Shown piece after piece: positions 24,452 through 33,594 of a stretch of 64,000 bases of DNA. The notes under the pieces are model-generated. The model did not search any database. It worked only from the letters and a program-made list of their open reading frames with translations, and was not told the origin of the DNA. Numbering within the stretch: the first letter of the stretch is position 1; every line of letters begins with the position of its first letter. Source of the DNA: Pseudoduganella ginsengisoli (lineage in GTDB: Bacteria > Pseudomonadota > Gammaproteobacteria > Burkholderiales > Burkholderiaceae_D); assembly GCF_009720865.1 (NCBI RefSeq), contig NZ_WNLA01000002.1, forward strand, positions 124,001 through 188,000, read 5' to 3'. The position numbers were made by a program, and so were the translations under genes.

Positions 24452-25816
24452 TCAACCTGCCACATGATTGCCAACTAAGCCATGGCTTTGCATTTGCGTC
24501 TTCACTTCCGTGTAATAGTCATCGCTGATGCGGTAACGGAACATCAATGCGCCCATCAGGAAGTGGAAGAAGCCGGGTAACACAGACAGCATCAGCGCGA
24601 TACCGTTGAGCGCGGCCGCAGTCTGCTCCTGGTTCGGCTGGTAATCAAAATACGCAAACAGCACGCCCACCAGCCAGCCCGCAATGCCCATGCCTGCTTT
24701 TTGGCACACGGAAATGCCGCCAAACGCAAAGCCGGAGACGCGCTTACCGGTTTTCAACTGGCCATAATCAATGGTCTCAGCAATAGCGGACCAGAACACG
24801 GGCGCGTGCAAATCCACGACGAACGACAACGTAAAGTACAGCACGGAAGCCAGTACCATGTCGCCCGGCTTGACGAACACATAAATCGCCACCGACAGCG
24901 CCGCCACCACGATTTGCGAGTAGCGGAACAATTTGACCTTGCAATAGAACTTGGTGATCCACGTCGACGCGATCATCGACAGGATGGCAGCCGCCACGCC
25001 CAGCGACATGAAGGCAGAAACAGCGGCGGTATTGCCGCCCAGGTAATACTTGGCGTAATACATGGCGACCGAACCGCGCAGCACGTAGCCGATGGTGCCC
25101 GTCACGCACACGCCGCACAGGATCAGCCACTGGTCATTGCGCAGCAACACTTGCAATTGCTGCCACAGCGACTGTTTTTGCACCACGTGCGGCACGCGCT
25201 CGGTGGTGGTGGCAAAGCAGAACAGGAACAGCGCAATGCCGATGACGGCCATCACGGCCATCGCCATCTGGTAGCCGGCGGACTTGTCGCTGCCGCCCCA
25301 CTGGTTGGCCAGGATCGGCACCACGATGGTGACGAGGAAGCCGGCAATCTTGGCAAAGAACAGGCGGTAGCCATTGGCCGACAAGCGTTCTTGCGGATCG
25401 GACGTCAGGCTGCTGGGCAGTGAAATATACGGAATGCCGACGCCGGCCGTCATCAAGGTCATCAGGATGTACGTCGAATACGCCCACAGCAGCTTGGCGT
25501 CGTAACCCCACGATGGCGTCGTAAAAACAAAGAAGACGCTGATGCCGTAAGGGACGGCCAGCAGCAGGAAATACGGGCGGTAACGGCCCCAGCGCGTCGT
25601 CACGCGGTCCGTGATCTGGCCCATGACCAGGTCGGCCATCGCGCCGACGAATTTCACCACCAGGAACAGCGTGGCCATGTCCAATGGCTTCAGGCCGAAA
25701 ATATCGGTGTAATAAAACGTGATGATCAACATCATCGACGAAATCACCACGTTCAGCGCCATGTCGCCTGCACCGAAGCCGATCTTTTCCAGCGTGCTTA
25801 ATTTTTGCGTATGCAT
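24452..25816 (-). CDS. GPH-family sugar:cation symporter
   Basis: A 454-residue integral membrane protein with about 12 transmembrane helices and the glycoside-pentoside-hexuronide (GPH) signature: GFGAGDMALNVV in helix 1, AMADLVMGQITDRVTTRWGRYRPY after helix 2-3 in shorter form, and IAETIDYGQLKTGKR in the central part. It should import L-arabinose or arabino-oligosaccharides across the inner membrane with Na+ or H+. The ATG at 25816 is chosen since the residues before it are not conserved-looking. It follows the TonB receptor gene by 115 bp and precedes the cytosolic GH43 by 10 bp. Confidence 0.88.
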   Translation of the reverse strand: MHTQKLSTLEKIGFGAGDMALNVVISSMMLIITFYYTDIFGLKPLDMATLFLVVKFVGAMADLVMGQITDRVTTRWGRYRPYFLLLAVPYGISVFFVFTTPSWGYDAKLLWAYSTYILMTLMTAGVGIPYISLPSSLTSDPQERLSANGYRLFFAKIAGFLVTIVVPILANQWGGSDKSAGYQMAMAVMAVIGIALFLFCFATTTERVPHVVQKQSLWQQLQVLLRNDQWLILCGVCVTGTIGYVLRGSVAMYYAKYYLGGNTAAVSAFMSLGVAAAILSMIASTWITKFYCKVKLFRYSQIVVAALSVAIYVFVKPGDMVLASVLYFTLSFVVDLHAPVFWSAIAETIDYGQLKTGKRVSGFAFGGISVCQKAGMGIAGWLVGVLFAYFDYQPNQEQTAAALNGIALMLSVLPGFFHFLMGALMFRYRISDDYYTEVKTQMQSHGLVGNHVAG

Positions 25817-25931
25817 TGTGCGGTTCCCAATACGTGAAACGGCCGGCGCCACCCCGATGCGGCGCCGGCTGTGCTGCCAGCCATGCCGCCGCCTCTGACA
25901 CCGGCGGCATGGCCTTACTACAGGTTACAAC

Positions 25932-28535
25932 TTACATCTTCCAGCGCAGCGACACCCCGACCGTACGGTCATAGCGGCGCACGTCGCGCGGCGCGGCGGC
26001 AGTGCCATGGTAATCGTGGTATGCGAAGTTCAGCAGGTTATTCGCATCCACGCTGACCGTCACGTCCTTGGTCAGCTTGTACGATACCGACGCATCGAGG
26101 AACTTGATCGGGTCAACGATCAAATCGCAGCAGCCGCGGTAGTTGTACTCGGCCACGAACTTGTCGCGCCAGCTGTACGCCAGGCGGGCCGACAGCTTGT
26201 CGTATTCATACAGGCCGACAACGTTGTACGCCTTCTTCGACATGCCGGGGAAGTCCGGCGTGGTGCTGGCGCCGTCTTCGTTTTGCACGCCGCCATGCAT
26301 GAACGTCACGTTGGCTTGCACACCCAAGCCGCTCATCCAGCCCGGCAGCATCGTGAAGAATTGCTGGTACGAGAACTCGGAGCCTTTCAGGTTCGCCTTG
26401 CCCACGTTGTATGGACGGTTGACCAGGTAAGTCTTGCCATTGATGGTCTCGTTACGCTGGCGCCACATTTCATAGTCGGTGAAGCGGTGCTCAAACAAGG
26501 TCGCAGTCAGCGAGCTGGCGGGCGCAAAGTACCATTCCAGCGACAAGTCCACGTTCTTGCTCTGCGTCGGGCGCAAGTTCGGGTTGCCCGCGCTGCCCGT
26601 CGCCAAAGTCGTGGCCGTCGAATCGTGCAGGATCAGGCCCGGATTGTAGTCGCCGAAGTTGGCGCGCTGGATGGCTTTACCGGCCACCAGGCGCGATTGC
26701 AGGTTGGGCATCCATTTGGCGCGCAGGGAAGCGCTTGGCAAGACATCGCTGGTGGTGCTGTCGCTGTGCGCCGGGATGATGGTGGAAGCGCCCGTGGCCG
26801 ACGTGACCTGGCTGTAGCCATCGACTTCCTGCTTGGTTTGTACCCAGCGCACACCCACCGCGCCATCGACCGGTACCGGGCCCACGTCCACGCCAAACTT
26901 CGCCTTCAAGTACAGGGCCGTCGTGGTTTCCACGTCCGAATAGTACGACAGCGGGTCATCCGCCGTTCGGCCTTTCAGGCCCAGCGCCGTGCGCAGCGCC
27001 GCCGTGTTGTCCAACAGGTAGTCGCGGCATGGCGCGTAAAACTGGTTCATGCCGTAATTGCCGCCCGTCGCTTCAGTCACGCAATTCAAACCGCTGGGCA
27101 GCGAGGTGACCGGAATGGCAGCCACCTTGTTGAAGTTGTCCTTTTCATGCACGTACGTGGCAAACCGCTTGGCCAGGCGCACGCCACTGGACAGTTCCTT
27201 CAGGATGCCATCGCTTTCCGGTTCCCAGATCACGTCGCCGCGCCAGTCGGTCGAACGGCCGGACGATGCATTGTGGTTATCCCAGAACACGTCGGTCACC
27301 CATTTGTTCGGGCTGGTCATGTCGGTGCCCGGGTATTCCAGGTAGCCGCCGCCATCGCGGATGGCGCCTTTGATATTCAGCGGGCCTGGCAGCACAGTAT
27401 CGAGGATCGGGTTTTCCTGCGTGTAGCGGCTCAGGGTGCGGGCCAGTTCCGTTGTAAAGCGCACGGTCGGCGTAATGTTGTAGCGGCCGCCGATCGCACC
27501 CTGGTGGCCGATCGATTCATCGCGGCGGGCCTGGGTCGAACTTAAGGTAAACAGGCCGTCCGCGCCATTCTTGCTGATCGAATCCAGGTAATTGCTGCCC
27601 TGCTGCGTGGTGACGGTGGAACCAGCCTGGAACCATGGCAGCACGCCGACGAAGAACACGCTGGACGAATCGTGGTTGATCTTGGTGCTGAAGCCTTCCG
27701 CATACAGTTCCAGGTCCGAATTCGGACGCCATTGTGCGGAGAAATTGCCGGCCCAGCGTTTGCGGTCGCCCTGCGTCATCACCCGGCCCATGGAATCGGC
27801 GCCTTGCATATTGTTATACAGCGGCCACTTGATCGGCGGCGCGACCCACGCGGTTTCGTCGTGATAACGGCCGCGCTGGTACGAAATGCCGCCCAGGATG
27901 CCGAAGTCGCCATATTCCGCGCTTTTCCAGCGGTTCGACCACATGCCGGACAGGTTCGGGTCCGTATGGCCGGCCAGGCCGCGGTGCTCGGCACGGGCGG
28001 TCAGCGCCACCTGCTCGCCTTTGAAATCAAATGGACGGTTGGTGCGCACGTCGATGACACCGGCCACGCCGCCTTCATTCATGTCGGCAGCCTGCGATTT
28101 ATAGACGTCCACGCGCTGCAGCATGGCGACCGGTACGTCGGCCAGGAACAGGCTGCGGCCGGCGGCCGTGAACATTTCACGGCCGTTCAAGGTGGTCACG
28201 ATGCCGCCCAGGCCACGGATGATGACCTGGCCGGCTTCACCGTTGTCGCGGATGATTTGCGTGCCCGGTACGCGGCCCAGGATTTCCGCCACATTTTTGT
28301 CAGGGAATTTACCAATGTCGTCGGCAACAATGGAATCCATCACTTGCTCGGAATTTTGCTTGATGGTTTGCGCGCTCTGGGCGGCCTTGCGCACGCCCGT
28401 TACCACCACCGTGCCGGCGTCCTGCGCCCACACCGACGCACTGCTCATGACGCCAGCCGCCAGCAGCGATGCGACCGCCACTTTCAACATGAAAGGCTGA
28501 TGCGCAGCCGCAATTTGGCCTTGTATCCGTTCCAT
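25932..28535 (-). CDS. TonB-dependent receptor (TonB-Xanth-Caul type) for arabino-oligosaccharides
   Basis: An 867-residue outer-membrane receptor with a signal peptide (to about SVWA/QD), a TonB box-like GTVVVTGVRKA, the plug domain with FPDKNVAEILGRVPG and IRGLGG, then a 22-strand barrel ending in ...LRWKM with the terminal aromatic region. It resembles the TIGR01782 group found in Xanthomonas and Caulobacter carbohydrate loci. It probably imports arabinan fragments made by the surface GH43/GH127/GH51 enzymes. GGAG precedes the ATG. A 288-bp upstream region contains the shared operator-like dyad, so this gene leads the second transcription unit. Confidence 0.92.
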   Translation of the reverse strand: MERIQGQIAAAHQPFMLKVAVASLLAAGVMSSASVWAQDAGTVVVTGVRKAAQSAQTIKQNSEQVMDSIVADDIGKFPDKNVAEILGRVPGTQIIRDNGEAGQVIIRGLGGIVTTLNGREMFTAAGRSLFLADVPVAMLQRVDVYKSQAADMNEGGVAGVIDVRTNRPFDFKGEQVALTARAEHRGLAGHTDPNLSGMWSNRWKSAEYGDFGILGGISYQRGRYHDETAWVAPPIKWPLYNNMQGADSMGRVMTQGDRKRWAGNFSAQWRPNSDLELYAEGFSTKINHDSSSVFFVGVLPWFQAGSTVTTQQGSNYLDSISKNGADGLFTLSSTQARRDESIGHQGAIGGRYNITPTVRFTTELARTLSRYTQENPILDTVLPGPLNIKGAIRDGGGYLEYPGTDMTSPNKWVTDVFWDNHNASSGRSTDWRGDVIWEPESDGILKELSSGVRLAKRFATYVHEKDNFNKVAAIPVTSLPSGLNCVTEATGGNYGMNQFYAPCRDYLLDNTAALRTALGLKGRTADDPLSYYSDVETTTALYLKAKFGVDVGPVPVDGAVGVRWVQTKQEVDGYSQVTSATGASTIIPAHSDSTTSDVLPSASLRAKWMPNLQSRLVAGKAIQRANFGDYNPGLILHDSTATTLATGSAGNPNLRPTQSKNVDLSLEWYFAPASSLTATLFEHRFTDYEMWRQRNETINGKTYLVNRPYNVGKANLKGSEFSYQQFFTMLPGWMSGLGVQANVTFMHGGVQNEDGASTTPDFPGMSKKAYNVVGLYEYDKLSARLAYSWRDKFVAEYNYRGCCDLIVDPIKFLDASVSYKLTKDVTVSVDANNLLNFAYHDYHGTAAAPRDVRRYDRTVGVSLRWKM

Positions 28536-28648
28536 TTAGTCTCCAATACCTTTTTAGTTATCAATCCCGGGCCTTGCCTGACCCGTCTGCGTGGAAACCA
28601 TATTAATTGTCGGGAACGAATTCAATCCAATCAATTTTTCACGCTTTT

Positions 28649-28668
28649 TGATATCGTTTTTGATATCA
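28649..28668. promoter_or_regulatory. Operator-like dyad upstream of the arabinan TonB receptor
   Basis: TGATATCGTTTTTGATATCA is a dyad with 7-bp arms (TGATATC/GATATCA) about 115-135 bp before the receptor start. The half-site TTTTTGATATC is also repeated directly. A diverged copy lies before the L-arabonate dehydratase gene (19359-19378). Likely a regulator-binding site controlling arabinan use. Confidence 0.65.
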
Positions 28669-28823
28669 CGGAGGGGCTTCATATATGGACACGGTTGTAC
28701 GACAACCGCGAACCTTACCGTATGGGTATCGGTGGAGCAAGGGAAAATGGCGGCAATGCGGATGGCAGGCGAGCGAGCGCTGCAGCCATGCAACTGTGAC
28801 CCAATCACAACAATGGCAACAAA

Positions 28824-30140
28824 TTATGCAAATTCTGTTGCGCCAGACCAATACCTGTCGATGTCTTTCAAGTCCCACGCGGCCGCATCCTCGCGCGCGA
28901 CAATGCTGTCGGTGACGGCAGCCGACGCCAGGTCAACCAATTCCGGCCGCACGTAGCTGCGCGCCCGCGCCGAGTAAAACACGCGCACTTTCGGCTTGAT
29001 CAGCGACTGGCCGCTTGCCTGCTCCACCACCACGCCCAGCCGTTCGGATTTCAGCCGCACCAGCGTGCCGACCGGATAAATGCCGATGCATTTGATGAAC
29101 GCAGCAAACATGTGCTCATCGAAATGTCCTTTGCTCCACTCCGCCATGCGGCGCAGCGATTCCGCCGGACACCAGCCCTGTTTATATGGCCGGTTCGACG
29201 TGATAGCGTCATACACGTCGCAAATTGCCCCCATGCGCGCAAATACACTGATCTGCCCGCCTTTCAACCCTTCCGGATAGCCGGTGCCATCGATTTTTTC
29301 GTGGTGGTGCAGGCACACGTCGAGCGCGGCGTCCGGCATGCCGGGCGTCTCCAGCAGCATTTGGTGGCCTTGGGACGGGTGTTGCTTTACAGCATTAAAC
29401 TCTTCATCCGTCAGCTTGCCGGGCTTGTTGAGGATAGGCGGCGGCACAGCCATTTTGCCTATATCGTGCAGCAAGCCCGCCAGCCCTGCCTGGCGGATTT
29501 GTTCATCATCCAATTTCAGCTGCTTGCCCAGTGCGATCATCAGCGCGCACACGGCCACAGAATGCATATAGGTGTAATCGTCGGCGGTTTTCAGGCGAGC
29601 CAAGCCTATCATGGCGCCCGCATTGCGCATGACGGATTCGGAAATTTCTTCCACCAGCGGCATAGCGTCTTCCACCGCCACCGCCTTGCCCATGCGTGCT
29701 TCCGTGAACATCGAATGCACGGCGTCGCGCGATTTTTTTATCAGCACACTCGCTTGCTTGAGTTCACGGTCCAAGCTGACGGGCGCAATCGAGCTCAACG
29801 GTGCACGCGGAATGCGTGGAGCGCGCTGCGCAACTGCAGGCGCGGGCGCGGCGGCAGAGGCGGTGCTGTCCGGCACGGCGCCTACGGCCTCTTCCTCCGC
29901 GCCGTCATCCTCATCCTCGTCCTCGTCCTGTCCGGCCGCCACACCCTGGTGCGCGATAATGCGGGACTTGCTGACATCGATCCACACTTCCTTGACCGAA
30001 CTGGCCTGTACGCGCTGCAAATCTTCCAGCCGCTCCAGCAAGATGTGCTTTTGCCAAAAGGGGGAAGCCAGCCAGGAACCAACGACCTTCTCGATATACA
30101 TGCCAAGCTTTAAGTCTGTGACAGGAATCTTTTTCAGCAT
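28824..30140 (-). CDS. HD-GYP domain cyclic-di-GMP phosphodiesterase with DUF3391
   Basis: A 438-residue protein. The ATG at 30140 (GAGGG at 6 nt) starts the DUF3391 domain (MLKKIPVTDLKLGMYIEKV). An unusually acidic linker (DEDEDEDDGAEEE) and an Ala/Pro-rich stretch lead to the HD-GYP domain at about 190-350: His225-Asp226 in LLHDIGKMAVP, and HHHEKIDGTGYPEGLKGGQI. All catalytic motifs are intact, so it should hydrolyse c-di-GMP. No membrane segment. It is divergent from the MFS gene and not obviously linked to the arabinan locus. Confidence 0.9.
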   Translation of the reverse strand: MLKKIPVTDLKLGMYIEKVVGSWLASPFWQKHILLERLEDLQRVQASSVKEVWIDVSKSRIIAHQGVAAGQDEDEDEDDGAEEEAVGAVPDSTASAAAPAPAVAQRAPRIPRAPLSSIAPVSLDRELKQASVLIKKSRDAVHSMFTEARMGKAVAVEDAMPLVEEISESVMRNAGAMIGLARLKTADDYTYMHSVAVCALMIALGKQLKLDDEQIRQAGLAGLLHDIGKMAVPPPILNKPGKLTDEEFNAVKQHPSQGHQMLLETPGMPDAALDVCLHHHEKIDGTGYPEGLKGGQISVFARMGAICDVYDAITSNRPYKQGWCPAESLRRMAEWSKGHFDEHMFAAFIKCIGIYPVGTLVRLKSERLGVVVEQASGQSLIKPKVRVFYSARARSYVRPELVDLASAAVTDSIVAREDAAAWDLKDIDRYWSGATEFA

Positions 30141-30247
30141 AGCCGCCCTCATTCCGCGTGGAAATTTAATGCAGTTCCATGCTATGCCATAACAGCGGGA
30201 AAGCAATAACAATATACACTTCACGCTTTGTCATTTCACAACAAGTC

Positions 30248-31432
30248 ATGCATTTCCGCCGCATCAACCTCGCGATCCTTGCTTGTACTCAAATTATGTC
30301 GTGGGGGGCGCTGTATTACGCCATCGCCATCCTTGCGCCTGCCATGGCCCGCGACCTGGGTTGGCGCAGTGAAACCGTGATTGGCGCCTTTTCGTGGAGC
30401 TTGCTGGTGTCCGGCGCCGCCGCAACGCCGGTCGGCATGCTGATCGACAAGCACGGCGGGCGGTGGGTCATGGGTGCAGGGTCGCTGCTGTGCGGCGCCG
30501 GGTTTGCCGCGCTCAGCCAGGTGCACACGGTTGCCGCTTATTACGCCGCGTGGACCGTGCTGGGCCTGGCCATGGCGATGACCATGTACGAAGCGGCGTT
30601 TGCCACTATTAATCGCGAATTCGGTATGCAAAGCCGGCAAGCGATTTCAACTTTGACATTATTCGGTGGTTTTGCCAGTACCGTATCGTGGCCGCTGACA
30701 CAGCATTTGCTGGGCGCGTCCGGCTGGCGCGACACGTGGCTCATTTATGGCGTCGCGCACTGGCTCGTGTGCCTGCCGCTGCATTTGCTGCTGCAAAAGG
30801 GCGAACGCTTGCCGGCCGCGGCGCCCGCTACCGGCGCTGCCGCGGCGCAGGACGGCCCGCGCGATCACACGCTGGCCGAAGCCGTGCGCCATCCCGCGTT
30901 CTGGAAACTGGGTTTTGCGTTTTCAGCCAACAGCTTTATTTTTGCCGCGCTGTCCGTGCACTTGATTCCACTGCTGCAAACATATGGCCATGCGGCCGGC
31001 GTAGCGGTCGCACTGGCCGCGCTGGTGGGTCCCATGCAAGTGGCGGGCCGGATCGGGGAAATGACCGTGGGCCGCCGTGCAAAACCGCAAACCGTTGGCA
31101 AGATCACGTTTGGCGCCCTGCCTGCCGCACTGGTGGCGCTGCTGCTGTTTGGCCGCCATGGCTGGGCGGCCGCGGCATTTTGCCTGTTGTATGGCATGAG
31201 CAACGGCATCCTCACCATTGTCCGGGGTACGATCCCGCAAACGCTGTTTGGGCGCCGCCACTATGGCGCCATTTCCGGCGCGCTGGCGGGACCATCGCTG
31301 CTGTCGCGCGCAGCGGGACCGCTGGCCGTGGTGGCGCTGGCGCAAGCAAGTTCGCCGGCGAATTTACTGCTGGTGCTGCTGGCTGCCGCGCTGGCATCGC
31401 TGGCGTGCTACCTGCTGGCGATCCGTGCGTGA
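30248..31432 (+). CDS. MFS transporter
   Basis: A 394-residue major facilitator protein with about 12 transmembrane helices. The ATG at 30248 starts MHFRRINLAILACTQIMSWG, the first helix; a 23-residue longer form is possible but unlikely. The motif A-like loop DKHGGRWVMGAGS is present after helix 2. The sequence resembles the small monocarboxylate/oxalate-formate type MFS group, but the substrate cannot be told. The following gene encodes a periplasmic binding-like protein 62 bp downstream. Confidence 0.8.
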   Translation: MHFRRINLAILACTQIMSWGALYYAIAILAPAMARDLGWRSETVIGAFSWSLLVSGAAATPVGMLIDKHGGRWVMGAGSLLCGAGFAALSQVHTVAAYYAAWTVLGLAMAMTMYEAAFATINREFGMQSRQAISTLTLFGGFASTVSWPLTQHLLGASGWRDTWLIYGVAHWLVCLPLHLLLQKGERLPAAAPATGAAAAQDGPRDHTLAEAVRHPAFWKLGFAFSANSFIFAALSVHLIPLLQTYGHAAGVAVALAALVGPMQVAGRIGEMTVGRRAKPQTVGKITFGALPAALVALLLFGRHGWAAAAFCLLYGMSNGILTIVRGTIPQTLFGRRHYGAISGALAGPSLLSRAAGPLAVVALAQASSPANLLLVLLAAALASLACYLLAIRA

Positions 31433-31494
31433 GGTCGCACGTAAAAAATTTCCTGGCATATACTGATGCGAGGAAATTCCAACCAGCCTTTTCC

Positions 31495-32289
31495 ATGACT
31501 CCGCGCCTGAAACATTTGTTTGCCGCCCTGTACCTCCTGCCTGCCCTGCTGCTGGCCAGCGTCCGCGCGGAAGAAATTGCACTGACGGCTATCAACACGT
31601 ACCGCTACGCGCCGTTCGTCTATCCTGACGGCAGCGGCTTGTGCGACGTGCTGGTCAAGCACTTGAACCAGCAATTAAAGGGCCGCTACCGGTTCGAGCT
31701 GCAGCATTTGCCCCGCATGCGCCTGCTGCGCGCGCACCTCGATGCGCCGCCGCATTTCGACGCCGTCGGCTTGCTGCTGGCGCCCAGCTTCATCGATGAC
31801 GATGGCCGCTCGCGCTACCTGTGGAGCACGCCGGTTTTTGACGATTACAACGTGCTGGTGTTTGCCGGCGCCAAACCGCCGCCCATCCACCTGCTGTCGG
31901 ACTTAAAAGGCAAGCGCTATGGCACGGTGCGCGGCTACCGCTATATGGGGCTGGAAACCATGGTGGCGGATGGCGTGATCCAGCTCGACCTGGCCAATGA
32001 CGAATATTCGAACATGCGCAAACTGCTGGCGGGGCGGATCGATTTCACGCAAGTGAACCGCTTCATGTTCCAGAACATGTCATCGCAGGCGGAATTTGCC
32101 GGCAAGCTGTCGTATGTGCGCACACCGGGGCCGAACCGTTTTTCGCGCCACATTTTTGTCGCCCGCGACCGGCCGGAATTACTGGCCGCCATCAACGAAG
32201 CGCTGGCCACCCTGCCTTGCAACCGTGACTGGCAAGCCATGGCGCACAAGACGGACATCGCCGTGCCGCCGTGCACGGCGCAGCACTGA
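31495..32289 (+). CDS. Periplasmic solute-binding-like protein (SBP_bac_3 type)
   Basis: A 264-residue protein with a signal peptide (MTPRLKHLFAALYLLPALLLASVRA/EE). The mature sequence has the two-lobe layout of family 3 binding proteins: an early YRYAPFVYPDGSGLCDVL substrate segment, a middle SDLKGKRYGTVRGYRY hinge segment and an ending LATLPCNRDWQAMA. Many stand-alone proteins of this type in beta-proteobacteria have no ABC transporter partner and none is seen here, so a sensing role is possible. Its Shine-Dalgarno site is weak. Confidence 0.75.
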   Translation: MTPRLKHLFAALYLLPALLLASVRAEEIALTAINTYRYAPFVYPDGSGLCDVLVKHLNQQLKGRYRFELQHLPRMRLLRAHLDAPPHFDAVGLLLAPSFIDDDGRSRYLWSTPVFDDYNVLVFAGAKPPPIHLLSDLKGKRYGTVRGYRYMGLETMVADGVIQLDLANDEYSNMRKLLAGRIDFTQVNRFMFQNMSSQAEFAGKLSYVRTPGPNRFSRHIFVARDRPELLAAINEALATLPCNRDWQAMAHKTDIAVPPCTAQH

Positions 32290-32386
32290 TCAACCTGCCC
32301 GCAGTCACCGGTCCATTATCTTCGGCAATCACTTGCCACCTGTGGCTGGCCAAGGCGCTCAATCAATCGACGGCGCGCTACCGGTA

Positions 32387-33508
32387 CTAGCGCGTGAACC
32401 GGATGGCAATGACTTTCACTTGCGACAACGGGAACATCGGCCCATTGGTGCGGCGCCGTATGCGCCACGCCGTGACCACTACGCCAATGGCAATGCCGAC
32501 GCGTATCGCCCAATCCACCAGGCTGGTCGTCTTTACAGGCGCCGTTTCATCGACCGCATAAGCGGCCAGCCGCTTGCCGGTGAACCTGGAACCGACTACG
32601 AGACCGCTGTCATTGATCTTATTGGTCAAATACAGGCCCGCTTCACGGGGATGCACGGACAGTTTGCCATCCTTGTATACGAACGTCAGCGGCTGGAAGC
32701 CTTCCGACGTCACGGTCCCTGCCACGTGGCCGGCCGCATTGATGCTGGTGGCAAAACTGTTGACGCCTTTCGGCAGCAGCGCGCCGATGTCGATGGTGCG
32801 CGTGCCATCCCAGATGAACGCATGCCAGCGTTTTTCCGGCGTTTCCGCGGCGCCGGCCACCAGTCCCGCATCGTTGATGGCCGTGGCCATGCTGATGCGG
32901 CCTCCCAGGCCCGGCACTTCCTGCATGGCTTTGCCTGCCGGGGCGACAAATGCGCGGCGGAAGCCTTCGGGGTTTTGCGCCGTCCCCACCACGGCGCCGG
33001 CTGTATTGATGCCGGCTGCGAAGCTGGTCTTGCCGCCCAGGGTGCCCAGGTCTTTCATGACGCCGTCTTCCGTGACGAACGCGTGGAAGTCGCCGTTCGG
33101 CAAATCCGAATGGCCCACCACCTGGCCCGACGCATTGATGGCAACGGCGGACGCGCCACCGCCGCCCAGCGTGCCCAAATCCGTCATGCCTTTCCTGGTT
33201 TCATAGACGAACGCGCGCCAGCGGCCTTCCCTGTTTTGCGCGGCGCCCGTGATCATGCCGGCCGCGTTGATGGCGCGCGCTTCGCTGTCGGAGCCGCCCA
33301 GGGTTCCCAGCTCCGTCACCTTGCCGTACTCAAACAGCACGGCGCGGCGGCGCCCATCTTCGCTTTCTATCATGCCGACCACCTGGCCGGAACGGTTGGC
33401 GTCATACGCCTGGCTGCTTTCACCAGGCAATTCGCCAAAGCCGGGCCGGCCGGTAGCGGCGCCGGCCGATAACGTGAACAGGGCGGCAGCCAGGGCAATG
33501 TAGCGCAT
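32387..33508 (-). CDS. HAF-repeat extracellular protein with C-terminal membrane anchor
   Basis: A 373-residue protein with a signal peptide (MRYIALAAALFTLSAGAA). It contains about six HAF-type repeats, each with a [RH]AF[VI] strand (RAFVYE, HAFVTE, RAFVAP, HAFIWD) and a G-LGG turn with 'AINxxGxVVG' segments, predicting a beta-propeller. Near the C-terminus (VDWAIRVGIAIGVVVTAW) there is one transmembrane helix followed by a basic tail, so the propeller is probably held in the periplasm. AAGGAGA precedes the ATG at 33508. Function unknown; no linked partner. Confidence 0.8.
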   Translation of the reverse strand: MRYIALAAALFTLSAGAATGRPGFGELPGESSQAYDANRSGQVVGMIESEDGRRRAVLFEYGKVTELGTLGGSDSEARAINAAGMITGAAQNREGRWRAFVYETRKGMTDLGTLGGGGASAVAINASGQVVGHSDLPNGDFHAFVTEDGVMKDLGTLGGKTSFAAGINTAGAVVGTAQNPEGFRRAFVAPAGKAMQEVPGLGGRISMATAINDAGLVAGAAETPEKRWHAFIWDGTRTIDIGALLPKGVNSFATSINAAGHVAGTVTSEGFQPLTFVYKDGKLSVHPREAGLYLTNKINDSGLVVGSRFTGKRLAAYAVDETAPVKTTSLVDWAIRVGIAIGVVVTAWRIRRRTNGPMFPLSQVKVIAIRFTR

Positions 33509-33594
33509 GAAAATCTCCTTGTTGTGCGGTGCTATCAATATAACCCGCGCTCCATGAAGATTTTCTAAAGGTCTTGCACCTTGCGCCGCGCCAT

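Noticed and set aside
30688..31494. The upstream part of the long frame that ends with the periplasmic binding protein
   Set aside because: It lies within the MFS gene in another frame. The binding protein starts at 31495 with a signal peptide.
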